Origin: Fallopia convolvulus
Taxonomy: Eukaryota > Streptophyta > Magnoliopsida > Caryophyllales > Polygonaceae
Assembly (NCBI GenBank): GCA_964016875.1
Contig: OZ024728.1
Span: forward strand, 30,759,865 to 30,823,864
Direction of reading: 5' to 3'
Length of the DNA: 64,000 nucleotides
The notes under the pieces are model-generated. The model did no database searches and was not told the DNA's origin. It was given only the letters and a program-made list of their open reading frames with translations. Below are positions 11,722-23,006 of the stretch, one piece after another (positions within the stretch are counted from its first letter, which is position 1; each line of letters begins with the position of its first letter). The translations under genes were made by a program, and so were the position numbers.

Positions 11722-11765
11722 TTACAATGGGGACACTGTAATGTTTAAGTATGGGGTAGGGAGGG
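11722..11765 (+). promoter_or_regulatory. RGGA hairpin plus internal purine tract
   Basis: TTACAATG-GGGA-CACTGTAA folds as an 8-bp stem with one A.C mismatch and a GGGA loop (11722-11741). Two bases later comes TTTAAGTATGGGGTAGGGAG. The same arrangement with different stem bases occurs in the two other Athila-related elements (50562-50602 and 56622-56662) and beside the true polypurine tracts. Confidence 0.6.
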
Positions 11766-12204
11766 AAAAGAAAACTTGTTTGCTTTTGTGTGTTTTCATG
11801 TTTCTTGCTTTAGTTTGCTTTCCTTAATACTTGTTGTTTTCGTTTTCTTAAAAAAATCAAATCATAAAAAAAATTGAAAAAATTTGAAAAATCCAAAAAA
11901 GATTTTATAACAGATGAGTACCCTTGATCTTATGGTTCTATGATTGCATTTACTTTGTATGATCATGTAATTTCCTTTTTAGCATGTTTTTAATAGTATA
12001 GCCTGAATCTCATGATGAAATAAATTGTTTTTATGGTGAAATAGCATATGATGAAACTGAGCATGTATGACTGTTAGCATGAGTTGTTGCAATCCAACAA
12101 AACAAAAATGACCTTATGAGCTCTTATTTTTAGCCTTGATTTTTCATGTGTGATTTGCTCTCTATATGTATATTGTCTCCTTTCGGCAATGCAAAAAAAA
12201 TTTC

Positions 12205-12425
12205 AACTACCCCTAAATCAACTACATCAACTAGATAATGTAACTCCTCCATGCTTATATTTTTTGCAAAATATCAACTACTATCAACTCCATCAACTCC
12301 ATAAACCCAAATCAACTACATCAACTAGATAATGTACCTCCCTCATGCTTATATTTTTTGCAAAATATCAGCTACTATCAACACTATCAACTCCATAAAC
12401 TCAAATCAACTACATCAACTACCCA
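12205..12425 (+). repeat. CAACTA-rich direct repeats
   Basis: A ~93-bp unit containing AAATCAACTACATCAACTAG and TTATATTTTTTGCAAAATAT is present at about 12215-12290 and 12308-12385, with further CATCAACTA units on both sides. It lies in the non-coding 3' region of the Athila-like element. Confidence 0.75.
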
Positions 12426-12589
12426 TTGCCGAACGGAGCCATTATCTCTTGGAATTGTGATGGTTATCTATTTCTTAAGACCTATATAAGATTTTTAGTT
12501 CATTACTTGTGAAAATCATATGATAGAGAACTTACTTTTTATGAGCCTTATTAATCCATATCGACCCTTACATTATCCTTGTTTTTGAT

Positions 12590-13250
12590 AGCCAATTTGA
12601 GTTTAAGCCTTTTTATTTGTTGCTCCACAAAATTATCCCTAGCCGATATAAGCTTCAACCTATCCGGGGATTAGGACTTAGTTGGAGAGGAATTGCTTTT
12701 GGAGTGCAAAAGATGTTTGTTGGTTCAAAAAAAAATAAAGGTTTGGTTGGGGTAGATTGGAAGTCTCTTGTTTCAATTGTGTAAAAAGATATCTTGGTTA
12801 AAAGAATGCACAAAGGAAGAAGGAATTTTAGCTCGATACCGACCTATGTGGGTTCGGTACCGGGGTGTTCGAAGGAGTTAAAAAGAAGAGAAACACAGCT
12901 CAATACCGAACCTCTCAGGGTCGGTACCGAGGCTTACCGTGAAGAAAAATGCATAAAAAAAAGAAAGAAAGAGAAAAAAAAGAGGAAGAATAAGGAAAAT
13001 GTGCAGCGTTTCAAAAGTTTAAAACCAAGAGTTTCTTTATGTTTTTATGAGGTTTTCTAGGATTTAATGGGTGAGTGAAGAGTGTGCAATTTGTTTTAGA
13101 GAGTTTGGTATATTCTTATGGAAATTTTGGTGAGATGTGTGAGTTTTTAGGAGTCTATATTCCCAGATATTATTAGCATCACATAGCCAAAATATTTCCA
13201 CACCTTATTGTCATTACCAAGCCCCATTACAACCCGGCCGAATGGAAACT
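12590..13250 (+). other. Conserved non-coding 3' block of the Athila-like elements
   Basis: Contains CTCCACAAAATTATCCCTAG, ATCCGGGGATTAGGACTTAG (about 12663) and, at about 13213-13250, TTACCAAGCCCCATTACAAC with CCGGCCGAATGG. Matching sequences in the same relative order are on the minus strand in the element starting at 53847 (about 56055-56145 and 55548-55582), and in weaker form in 47658-53650 (49530-50030). Two TACCGACC hairpin modules lie between (12831-12867 and 12899-12934). Confidence 0.6.
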
Positions 13251-13337
13251 TCTATGATGTTTTTCATTGAGCCTAAGTTCTCTTGATTTTTTTTTTGATA
13301 AGGAAAGAGGTTAGGGTGACCACTAACAGGCTATTAG

Positions 13338-16300
13338 TCACCCTAGAGCATCCTGACGGATGAGGGTAAGGAGGCCCGAATCGACTGCAAGTGGGACGGA
13401 GGAGACGCGCTTGAACGATCCAGCGATGAAGTCCGCCACAAAATTGCACTCCCGAGCAACGTGAGAGATACGCCAATCCTGGAAACGAGCCAACAAGAAA
13501 TGGATATCCGCACGCAGCAACTCAATCTCCCACGGGCAGCGCCAGTCACTGAGTACGGCATTGACCAGCTACAAATTATCGCCTTCAATCTGGATCCGGG
13601 GAATGCCACGTCTGATGGCCTCGAGAAGTCCCTGGCGTAAGGCGATGGTCTCGGATGTCAAAACAGACTGTCGACCAATCAGTCCTCCGTCATGGATGGG
13701 GGAGCCACCAGAGTCCCTGAGAATGAACCCGAAAGAAGCCACGCCATCTGCACTAACTGCACCATCAAAATTCAATTTCATAAAGTCACTTTTGGGTTTT
13801 TTCCCATTTTGTTCGCTTTCTACCATCCCGACCGCGTACACTCCGGTTACGGGGACCGGAGACGACGTCGTTTTCTGCAAATTTCCATTCTTTAATCTGG
13901 TTTCCGACAACGTCAGCAATTTGATAGGCATTGGTCAAGTTTATTCCGGTGTTGCAATCAAAGAGTCTCTTGTTTCTCGAGAACCAAATGCTCCACCAAG
14001 TGTTGGTGAGGAGTTCAAATTCCTCTTTCGTTGTCATTTTCTTGATTTCCTCCAAGATCTCATGTGGTTTTTTCCCGTCCCGGGATATTCGATCAGTGAC
14101 CCCCCTAATTTTCGGGTCTATTAAGTTAAGGGTTGCCTTAGTGAGAGGGCAAGATAGTAACACATGGTTTGTGTCCTCCACCGTGCTATTACACACTTCG
14201 CAACCTTGAGTTACCGGAATGTGGTTTGCTGCAAGCCTTGTATTAGTTGGTAGCCCGTTTCGAGCTACTTTCCAAATGAAGTTCTTCATTTTGGGAGGGA
14301 TATTTAGCTTGTTAATCCATTCTAGGTTAATTTTAGGTTCCCCTTTGGCTTGGTGGAGCCACTGCATGGTAGAGTGGGTGGAATACCAGCCATTTTTACT
14401 TGGTTGCCAGTACAATCTATCCAGTAATTTATTTATTGGATTAATAATCTTGGAGATTCTGTCGAGGTCATCAAGCGAGACGACTTCAACCAATTTCTCA
14501 GTGTTCCATGAGTTGTCCTCCCGGAGGTACGCCTCTACATGTTCCTCCCTATCAATGAGGTTTTCAACCTCGGGTTTCGGGTTGAGGAGACCATTATCGG
14601 TCCAATTATCTTTCCAAAATCGGACGGTTTTACCGTCCCCCACTCGCCAGATGAGACCCTTAATGAACATGTCCCTTAAGCTTACAAGTTTAGACCATTG
14701 CCAAGATGTGTTTTGTTTTTTCTTATAGTTTAGGATGCTTTCCGATTTGAGGTATTTTTCATTCACTAATTTGACCCATAGGTTGTTTGGCTCTGCTAGG
14801 ATCTTCCAAAGCAGCTTCATTTGAAGTGCTTGGTTCATTTCGGCCGCTTTTGCAATTCCCAATCCCCCATGGGCGGGAGGGCGACAAATGGAGTTCCGGC
14901 TAATTAATGGCTTATAGTTGTTGTCCTTGTTCCAAAAGAAGTTTTGTTTATCTGGTCAAGTTCTTTCAATGTTGACTGTGGTAGTAGAAATGATTGCATG
15001 ATATAGTTTGGTTGTGCTGAGAGGTTTGCTTTAATTAGTGTTTTTCTCCCTTCTTGGGAGAGGGCGTTAGCTTTCCATTTTGATAATTGAGATCTGGTTT
15101 TCAAAACTAGAGGTTTGAAGGTATTTTGTGTTACTCTCCCGTTAATTATCGGGCATCCTAGGTATTTGTCAAGTGTAACTGTGTTTGCTATTTGCAGTAT
15201 TTGTTTTATTTGCTCCTTTGTGTTATTGTTAGTGTTTTTGATCACTTGGAAAGCAGATTTATGGAAATTGACTTTCTGTCCGGATATCTGACAGTAGTCG
15301 TCAATAGTATCCTTAATATTTTTACATGCTTGGTTGTTAGCTTTTGCAAAAATGATGATATCATCTGCAAAAGCCAAGAAAGGGATTTTTATTCCATTTC
15401 TCGAGATTTGGATCCCGATGCCACTATTTGGGTTAGAGCTCCAGAGTTGGAGTTGTCTTGCCAGAACCTCAGCGGCGAGAATGAATAAATATGGAGATAG
15501 GGGATCCCCCTGCCTAAGGCCCTGTTGAGGGTAGATTTATTTTGTCGGTCCGTTATTGACAAGGACTAAGAAGGAGACCGTTTCAACACATTCTCGGATC
15601 CAACCCAAGAATCTATCATTGAAACCGAATTTGTGGAGGATCTCATCTAGGAATTCCCAACTAATCCGATCATAGGCTTTTTCCATGTCAAGTTTGATTG
15701 CGATCCACCCCTCCTTCCCTCGTTTGTTTCGGAAGGAGTGAAAGATTTCATGCGCGATGAGTATGTTGTCATGGATACTTCTGTTCTGGACGAAGGCTCC
15801 TTGCATCGGGTGGATGAGTTTGTTTAACACGTTTTTAAGGCGGTTTGTTAGAATTTTCGAGATTATTTTATAGATGGTATTGCATAGGCTAATTGGCCTG
15901 TAATGGTTGGTTGAGTTTGGGTTTTCACATTTGGGTAGCAGAGTTATAAATGTATGGTTTATTTGTTTCAAAATTTTCCCTGTGTGAAAGAAGCTTTTAA
16001 CAGCTTTGGTCACGTCCGGGCCAACGATATGCCAATATTTTTTATAGAAGCTTGCCGGCATTCCATCCGGACCGGGTGATTTATCATCCCCGATATCAAA
16101 CAAAGCGTTCTTTATTTCAATGTTCGTTACCGGTTTTGGAGTTTTCTGCGGTTTATTTCCAAGGCCCGGAATCGTTTTGGAAGTCCCGTTTGATTTCTGT
16201 TCTGATGTTTTCTAGTCCGGTAACTTGCGTTCCCTCTGCTGTACGGATTTCTTTGATATTGGTTCTATTCCTTCTTCCGCTTGCGATCCGGTGGAAGTAT

Positions 16301-17451
16301 TTCATGTTTTTGTCTTTTAGCTTTATGTGGGTGTTTTTGGCCCTTTGTTTCCAATAGGAGGTTTGGAAATTGATTAAGCACGATCGTTTCTTGGCCAATC
16401 TTTCCTGCTTTTGGACTAGATGCGTGTTTTTATTTTCAATGATATCTTTCTGGATTTGCAGTAGATCCTCGTCTAGCTTTTTGATTTGTTCGAAGATGTT
16501 TCCAAAGGTATGCTTATTCCATGTTTTTGCTTTAGTTTTAAGGAGTTGTGTTTTTTTGGTGAGATTAAACATATGTGACCCACCGGCGTTGTAACGCCAG
16601 GCTTGCTTGATGACGTTTTGGAAGTCTTTCCTAGAAGTCCACATCATTTTAAATTTGAATGGTTGTGCTTTGAATGGTACTCCTGTTGGGAGATCGCACG
16701 AAATAAGGCAATGATCAGAGGTTGAGAAGGCGTGGTTTTTCGTCGCTATGGACGGGTACCATTGGATAATTTGGTTGCTAACTAAGGTGCGGTCTAATTT
16801 CTCAAACGTAGTATTTTCGAGATTTTTAGATCTTCTCCAAGTAAATTTGTTTCCAAACGTTGGAATATCCAAAACGTCGCAATCGTTTTTAAATTTAATG
16901 AGTCGTTCAAACCTGGAGTGGTTTGGGCTAGCGCCCCCTTGTTTTTCATTGGGGTGTTGGATTTCATTGAGGTCTCCCATAATGATGCATGGAAGGTTAC
17001 AATTCTGGATAAACTCTTTGAGCTTAGTCCAGAACTGATCCTTTTCTTGTGCCCTTGGCGGGGCATAGGCAAAAATAATGATCAATTCGTTATTAGTTTC
17101 CATGTTTGTATAATGGAAGCCGATGAAGCGTTCGTCTCTGTGAAGAGTTTGGATCCTTTAGTTCAAGAGTTGTGCCCCCTTCCAGAGGACACAAATCCCA
17201 CCAGCGAATCCGTTTGCCGGAATAAACTCAATGGAGTCAAAACCAGCTTTTTGCCAGGATTTACCTTCTGGCGGGTTTTGGGCTTTCGTCTCAACAAGAG
17301 ATATTAGGTGGATATTTTCAAGGCGGCATAAAGCGCCGACTTCGGTCCAGAAGGTCCTGCGCTTAATGCCCCTACAGTTCCACATGCTGATCTTCATAAA
17401 CAATCGTCTAGTTTGTGGTTTTTGGCCGTTAGAGGATAGGGAGACATCCAT
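13338..17451 (-). pseudogene. LINE ORF2: endonuclease, reverse transcriptase, zinc-binding region, RNase H
   Basis: Reading on the minus strand from 17451: endonuclease start KISMWNCRGIKRRTFW, GDLNEIQHP and SDHCLIS (to about 16550); reverse transcriptase with DDKSPGPDGMPASFYKKYW, IAIKLDMEKAYDRISWEFLD, LRQGDPLSPYLFILAAEVLA and the catalytic FADD (15377); a reverse-transcriptase zinc-binding region (13786-14862, with WINKLNIPPKMKNFIWK and GCEVC...HVLLSC); and RNase H (MKLNFDGAV, SETIALRQGL, IEGDN, HVARECNFVAD), ending near 13338. Breaks: an in-frame stop near 17158, a frameshift near 16130, a stop near 15538, frameshifts near 14930 and 13850, and a stop near 13569. Normal length would be about 1370 residues. 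Not functional. Confidence 0.92.
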
Positions 17452-19894
17452 GATATTCTTTTCAGAGATTTTATTATATTCTTGTTGGGTGCTTCAGCTT
17501 GGGTTATGTGATTTGCAAATTTAATGGTGTCGTTGTACAGATTAGGGAGTTTTATCCCCTTGACCTGGGTTTCCCCCTTTGTTTTTGTGTCAAAGCATTC
17601 TCTTAACTTGCTTTTAATATTGTTGTACTTTTTTGGATTTTGTATTCCGAGGTTTACTCCATATCTGTGTTTTGTGGGCACGCTTTCTTGGTGAGGATTT
17701 TCCTTGTTTTTCTTTTTCTCGTCGCTAATCCTGTGTTCTATTTTACAATCATTTTGGCTCGAGTTTGTTGGGTACCCGCCCGGAATATTATAATCATGTG
17801 TTCCTTGGGTTGTTTGGCTTTTGTACATGATATATAACAACATGTTTATAGTTACGCTTGATATGCTTTTAGCAATTGGTTGGCTTTTTTGCCTTTTGGA
17901 GTTTATTGCCTTTATGCAGTTCTCCTTGGGTTTATGGTTGGGCTTCACATTAAGGGGTGGTTTAGTGAGAGCTCCACAAAACATACACCATTCTGGGGTT
18001 TTTTTATGGTACCTTTCAACTGCTTTTGAAGATGGTACAAGTAGACGTTAGAATGTCTTTTAGCAATCTTTGGTGTTTTGTTTTTCTGGATTGCAATTGG
18101 GAGAGTCGATTTAGTAACTGTCATATTAATGACAAGGCTGTTAAGCAAAGTTGTGTGTAAATTACAAAGCAAGCTGTCTTGCAGCGAGCTAAATAAGATA
18201 AAGTAAAAGGGTCGCCATATCGGCGCAACAATGTCAAAGTGCCATGACAGCATTTTCACGAGGTTATGGTTTTTAAGAGGTGTTTTTCCCATCAAGAGGT
18301 GTAGATGACCGGGGTTAATGGCCCAAAATTTGGTGGTTAATCCGCATATGAGGAACCAAAGCCTTATATACAAGTGCCACCACAACAAACTTTTTGTAAA
18401 TGAGAATGATATCATACACTTGTGCAAGGAGAATAAATAAGTGCAGTCATTAACAATTTTGGTAAAGTAACCATAAACAAAGGGATGCACACTAGAAAAC
18501 TGACTTTGCGAGTCAAAAACTATGGAACCCGAACTTGTTGCAGGAAAAGGTAGAAGACCCCAGAGGCAAAGCAAAGACAATGCCAATAAAACAAATTTTG
18601 TTCCATTACAGGGATACACAAGAACTTTACAGTTTCCTACATACTTAGTCAAGAGATTAATCAGGTTTAAAGGGAAGTTGGTAGGGATGATGCAAGAGTA
18701 AAAATCAAAGAGCGGCAAACAACAAACAACAGCCTTGCACAGGTAGAGCCAAACCGAGAAGCACCAGTCCGGCCACAGTTCGACTACCTTTTGGGCATGA
18801 TTGTAGCCACATTTTTTCACCATAATCAATTGGTCTGCCTTTTGGGCATGTTTGTAACCACAGTTTATCACCATAATCAGTTGGTCAGCCTTTTGGGCAT
18901 GTTTGTAGCCATGGTTTATCACCATAATCATGTAATATATCCTGTAGAAAGATTTTCGGTTGGTAACCACACGGGTGACTCTTGTGCAGTGAAGACCCAC
19001 ACAATTAAACACAGTAAAGAGGAGAAAGACATCTATGCTCTCACAAAGGTTTAACTTCTACAGTTTGAAACTTTTTAAGATGGATAAAAGGTAAGAAATT
19101 ACCGAGGCAGGTGCATCAAATAAAGGTGTAGGCGGGTGTAGACGACCACCACCAACAGAGTCGCCGACGCCACCCCATCCGTTCGGAACCAAAGGAGGCC
19201 ACAGAAACCAGTAAGACAGATAGATGACTCTTGAGACGAGGTACCAGGACCCTAAGACTGGAGAGTTGTTAGAAGAGAGGTCCGTTCCACCCAAATGGAC
19301 AAAACCATTAAACTGGTGATTGTTCAGGTAAGAGCTGAACAAACGCTTGGATCTACACTGTAAGAGAGTCGGGGAAGAGCTCCACCAAGCAACCATTGAG
19401 CGACTGGAAATGATGCTTTGCGCACGCGGAATTACCAGGAAAAATCGCCGCCGTCGTCGCCGCAGCCTAGTGACGTCCCCCGCAGCCACCTCGCCACCGT
19501 CGCCGAGAAATCCGCCCCGAACACGGGTTAGACCCCTAAACACACCTCTTGGTAGATTGATCTGGCTTAGATGAGATACCCACCATAGAGAAATTGTAAC
19601 TGATTTCTTTTTTGTTTCATTTTTGCGAGCGAGATAGGGCGATTTTGAACGGTCGTCGGACAAATCGATCGACGACCCACACGGAATTACTAGGACTAGA
19701 AATTCTTGTGAAGTTTTCTTTTTTTGAGATTGGAGAAGCCCGATAATTGAAACCATGGAGTAGTAATGGTGTTGATTTGTGTTAGGACGCGGGTCTGAGC
19801 AGATCCATGGCGGCGGCGGTGCGGTTGCCGTTAGGGTTTGTACCAGGAGTGAGGCGAGGATGCAAGCGCGTACAGGCGTGTTGATTTTCGTCAT
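17394..19894 (-). other. LINE 5' region with unidentified ORFs
   Basis: Upstream of ORF2 on the minus strand are three consecutive long frames: 19894-19058 (278 codons, GC-rich first part with an Arg run and a WWSSSPTLLQCRSKRLFSSY stretch), 19012-17945 (355 codons, many hydrophobic residues) and 17984-17394 (196 codons, Lys-rich, ending inside the start of ORF2). Near 17985 one frame reads PEWCMFCGALTKPP, a possible CxxC knuckle. I do not recognise a standard DUF4283 or RRM ORF1. The GC-rich segment ends at a good splice donor (CTCG/GTAATT, about 19102) and could be captured host-gene sequence. Function unknown. Confidence 0.4.
18783..18935 (-). repeat. Three ~54-bp tandem repeats
   Basis: Three copies of a unit containing CCTTTTGGGCATGTTTGTA and TTATCACCATAATCA on the plus strand, starting near 18788, 18837 and 18891. 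On the minus strand the unit is a whole number of codons and encodes an 18-residue repeat of the form GYKHAQKADQLIMVIN. Confidence 0.8.
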
Positions 19895-20247
19895 TTTGGG
19901 TTTTTTTATCCTGATCGACTGTTTCGGTCCTAAGTTCTCTTGATGGTTTTTGCCTGTTTTGACAAATCTTTGGTGGAGAGTTTGGTGATATAAGTTCCAA
20001 TTTCTATGAGTTTTTGCATATTAGATTGAGTTGAGAGATGAATTTATAACCCAAACACATGCGAGTTGAGTGAAACACATTATCCTTGGTGAGGTTGGAT
20101 TGTGGTTGCTCATGTTTATTAGTTGCATATATATATGTGATGACGTTAAGAGTCATTTTGCTATTTTTGCTATGCTTTGAAGTTGCTTTTTAGATGAGGG
20201 CTATTACTTGATGAACATGTTGATTGGTTTTGGTTTATGTCTAGTGA

Positions 20248-20284
20248 TTGCTTGAGGACAAGCAAGCCTAAATATGGGGTATTT
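20248..20284 (+). promoter_or_regulatory. RGGA hairpin and polypurine tract before the 3' LTR
   Basis: TTGCTTG-AGGA-CAAGCAA (20248-20265) is a perfect 7-bp stem with an AGGA loop. Three bases later CTAAATATGGGGTATTT runs to the LTR start at 20285. The tract would prime plus-strand synthesis. The same pair of signals is at 55166-55202 and, with a G.T pair, at 49183-49220. Confidence 0.7.
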
Positions 20285-21747
20285 TGATGTTCATGTTTTT
20301 AGTATAGTTTTTGGGTGTTTTTCTTAGTTGTTTAGCTTAGTTTAGTTGAGTTTTAGTGCTTGTTTTGTGTGTTTTAGGATAAGTTTACATATTTTGTGAA
20401 AAGTATGGAAGCTACTCCATTTTTGTGTTTTTTTATAGGTTTTCGAAGCAAAAAAAAAGAGCATTTCGTGGGAGTTGAGGTCAAGAGGTTGGTGATGGAA
20501 GAGAAGAGAAGAATAAGCTTTGAAGATCCCAATAAATTCAAAACAAGTTATGCAAAAGTACAAAGAAACCAAGAACGAAGGCCTCGATACCGACCTGTGA
20601 GGGTCGGTACCGAGTTGTGCAATGGAGTTTTGGTCGAGAAGTTCAGTCAAGAGTCCTACCGACCCTGTGCAGGTCGACACCGAGGTGGCCTGTGTCGGTA
20701 GGCGGCGCCGACCCTCAGTTTTTATATCTTTTATTTCGCAATCTTTTAAGTTAGGAAAGTTCTATCTTTTGGAACTTTGTTAGATAGTTTCTCTTAGTAT
20801 AAATACCCTGTTTTAAGTCTAGTTTGGGGGGGATTTTTTTTTGGGAGGGGGGGTTCGGAGGAGATTATTCGGACGAGATTTAAGAGAGATAAAAGAGAGA
20901 GAGAGACGAGACTATGTTTGCCCTTTGTTTCGAGTTTAGTTTGTGTTTGAGGACGAGTTTTCGATTTTAATTCAAGTAAGCCTTTGTTTGTTTCAGTTCA
21001 ATGTTCTCATTAAATTTAGTTGCTTGTTGTGTTTCGATCATGAGTGAGTAGTTCGTTTTTCTAGGGTCAGGGTTGAAAACCCGACATAGTTGTGCATGAT
21101 TGAATTTGTGATGAATGTTTGATTGCCTTCTATCCTTTATCTACTTGTTTTGTGCTTATACTTAGACGAAAATCGAAGTAATTCGAGTTTATTGCTTGAT
21201 CGAAAGGGAAAGTAGTAACCTTGAATGTTGATATTGTTCGATAACGAAAGTTTCGAGCTATGGATCAAAAATAAGTAGAGAGTGAATTGATTTATGAAAA
21301 TCGATTGATTTGCTTGCTCAAATCAACGAAAGTTGATAGCTTAATCATAAAGGCATGTTATTTATCCTTCACACTATTTTTGAATGCATGATTATGTCGT
21401 GGTAAACCTTTATCCTAGATCTTTTCTCCATTAGAAAACACTCTCGTATTCCTCTGTCTGAGCTTCGCTATCGAGGTAGCCAGTTCAGTACCGAGCCTGT
21501 GTTTGGTCTGTGTTTATTGCTTTGTTTGAGTCGAACTCCAGCATCGATACCGACCCTGACAAGGTCGGTATCGAGGTTGTCGTAGCCTTGTTTTTACTGT
21601 TGTTTCTGTTTAACTTTGTTTCTGTGTTTTCTTGTTTTCTAGTATAGTAATCAAACAAAACTTGCTTCCCGTGGACGATCCTGACCTCCCTATACACAGC
21701 GCGGTCTTGACTACAAATTTATTTGTTGTCGGGAAACCCTCTCAACA
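20285..21747 (+). repeat. 3' LTR of the Athila-like element
   Basis: 1463 bp, ending CCCTCTCAACA before the ACATG target duplication. It carries the TATA box at 20798-20805 and hairpin modules at 20581-20615 and 21543-21577. It is closely similar to the 5' LTR, with scattered base changes and a different number of the 14-bp repeat. Confidence 0.9.
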
Positions 21748-22994
21748 ACATGCAAAATAAGATTTATTCTAGAAACTCCATAAATTTAACATGCATAACT
21801 TATAGAATTTATTTAAGTATCTAGTAATTTTTATAAATTATATTTGGTTATTTAAAAAAATAAACTATTCATTCAAGTGTTAAAAATTCTAGGAAAAGTA
21901 CATGCAATATGATTTAATCCATAATATTCCTTTTAAAAATCCATGCAAGGCATAAGTAATCTAGCTGATCATATTTTGTTCTTAAAAAGAACTTTCACAT
22001 ATAAAACTTCATTTTGAAAATCCCTTTAAGGTTTAAAAAGACATGCAAGAGGATTTTATTCAACAAAAATCCTTTTAAGATTACATGCAAGAACATAAAA
22101 ATTCATTTAAACATGTCTTGCTCTTATGAAGCTTTTTTTTATCATGGATTTAATTAAAAGTCATTTTCAAGTTACATGCAAGGTGACTTTATTTACTAAA
22201 AATCCATTTAGAGTTGCATGCAAGAGTTTGTAGGATTATTTAGGCATATTTTAACATCATTAGACTTAGTTATTCTCAATCATCATATAAAATCAATCTC
22301 TTACTCAATGACACATGCATGTGGATTTTCTTCATAAAAATTCCACTAATAAGACATGCAAGAACACTTTCAACTTAAAAGCTTTTTAGCTCATGCTTAT
22401 TAGTTTACAAAATTTAAAATTCTCATAAAAGTTTATTTAGTGGACCAAAAGTGACATGCATGAAGGTTTTATGCAAGATAAAAATGTCTTAAGTAGTTAT
22501 CATGGAAACTACTCTTATAAGTTTAAAGATCCTTAATTGAAAGAAGGCTTCTTACGCCTTTTTAATAAAAATAAAATTAGAAAATAAAAGGTAGAAATTA
22601 ACCTTTAAAAGTGTAGGATTTTGGTATACTTTCTCATAATTTGTAGAAAACAATCCTCTTTAGCAAGACTTGCATGCATGTATAAATCAAGTGAAGATCT
22701 AAACAATGATCTAAAATGCTATAAAACAATCTCAAAATAGTGTAACAATCCCCTTAAATTTGATGGGTTTTTGGAGGAAGAACACACCACCAAGGGGGGA
22801 GGCGGCGACGGCTCACGGAGGACGGACGACGCGCACGGCTGGCTGGGCGGCGAGCCTGGTGGTGGCGGGCAGTGGTGGTGGTGTGGTGGTTGGAAGACAC
22901 AAAGCAATGCTTTTGTGGAGTTAAGTGGAAGGAAGATAGACAAGAGAGAGCTAGAGAGGGTGTCTTTGATGTGTGTTTTCTCACAAGCATTATG

Positions 22995-23006
22995 CCTTTA
23001 TATAGA
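22995..23006 (-). promoter_or_regulatory. TATA box of the LARD LTR
   Basis: On the minus strand this reads TCTATATAAAGG, about 30 bases before a pyrimidine-rich leader that is conserved in both LTRs. The matching site in the other LTR is 30546-30557. It agrees with the minus orientation given by the primer-binding site. Confidence 0.55.

Larger units (their letters stand above)
13288..19928 (-). mobile_element. L1-type LINE retrotransposon with RNase H tail
   Basis: Flanked by a perfect 16-bp target duplication, CCTAAGTTCTCTTGAT, at 13272-13287 and 19929-19944. On the minus strand it ends in a short A run (13288-13296 as T on the plus strand). The 6.6-kb element carries a decayed ORF2 (endonuclease, reverse transcriptase, zinc-binding domain, RNase H) and 2.5 kb upstream that does not look like a usual ORF1. 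It is inserted in the 3' non-coding region of the Athila-like element. Confidence 0.92.
4527..21747 (+). mobile_element. Athila-like Ty3/gypsy element, non-autonomous (gag, protease, env-like; no RT or integrase)
   Basis: The LTRs, 4527-5989 and 20285-21747, are both exactly 1463 bp, start TGATGTTCATG and end CAATA or CAACA. The 5-bp target duplication ACATG is at 4522-4526 and 21748-21752. Plus-strand order: LTR, primer-binding site, gag, protease, a conserved AGCGCTTACGGGAGGCAACCC block, an env-like ATHILA ORF, a long non-coding 3' region, purine tract, LTR. Between the protease and the conserved block there is only about 100 bp, so reverse transcriptase, RNase H and integrase are absent. 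A LINE interrupts the 3' region. The reading frames carry several stops. Confidence 0.88.

Noticed and set aside
13561..17524. Many plus-strand frames opposite the LINE
   Set aside because: They are the complement of ORF2, whose motifs are clear on the minus strand.
18783..18935. CRISPR-like repeats
   Set aside because: Three adjacent 54-bp tandem copies without unique spacers, in a plant LINE; a protein-level tandem repeat.
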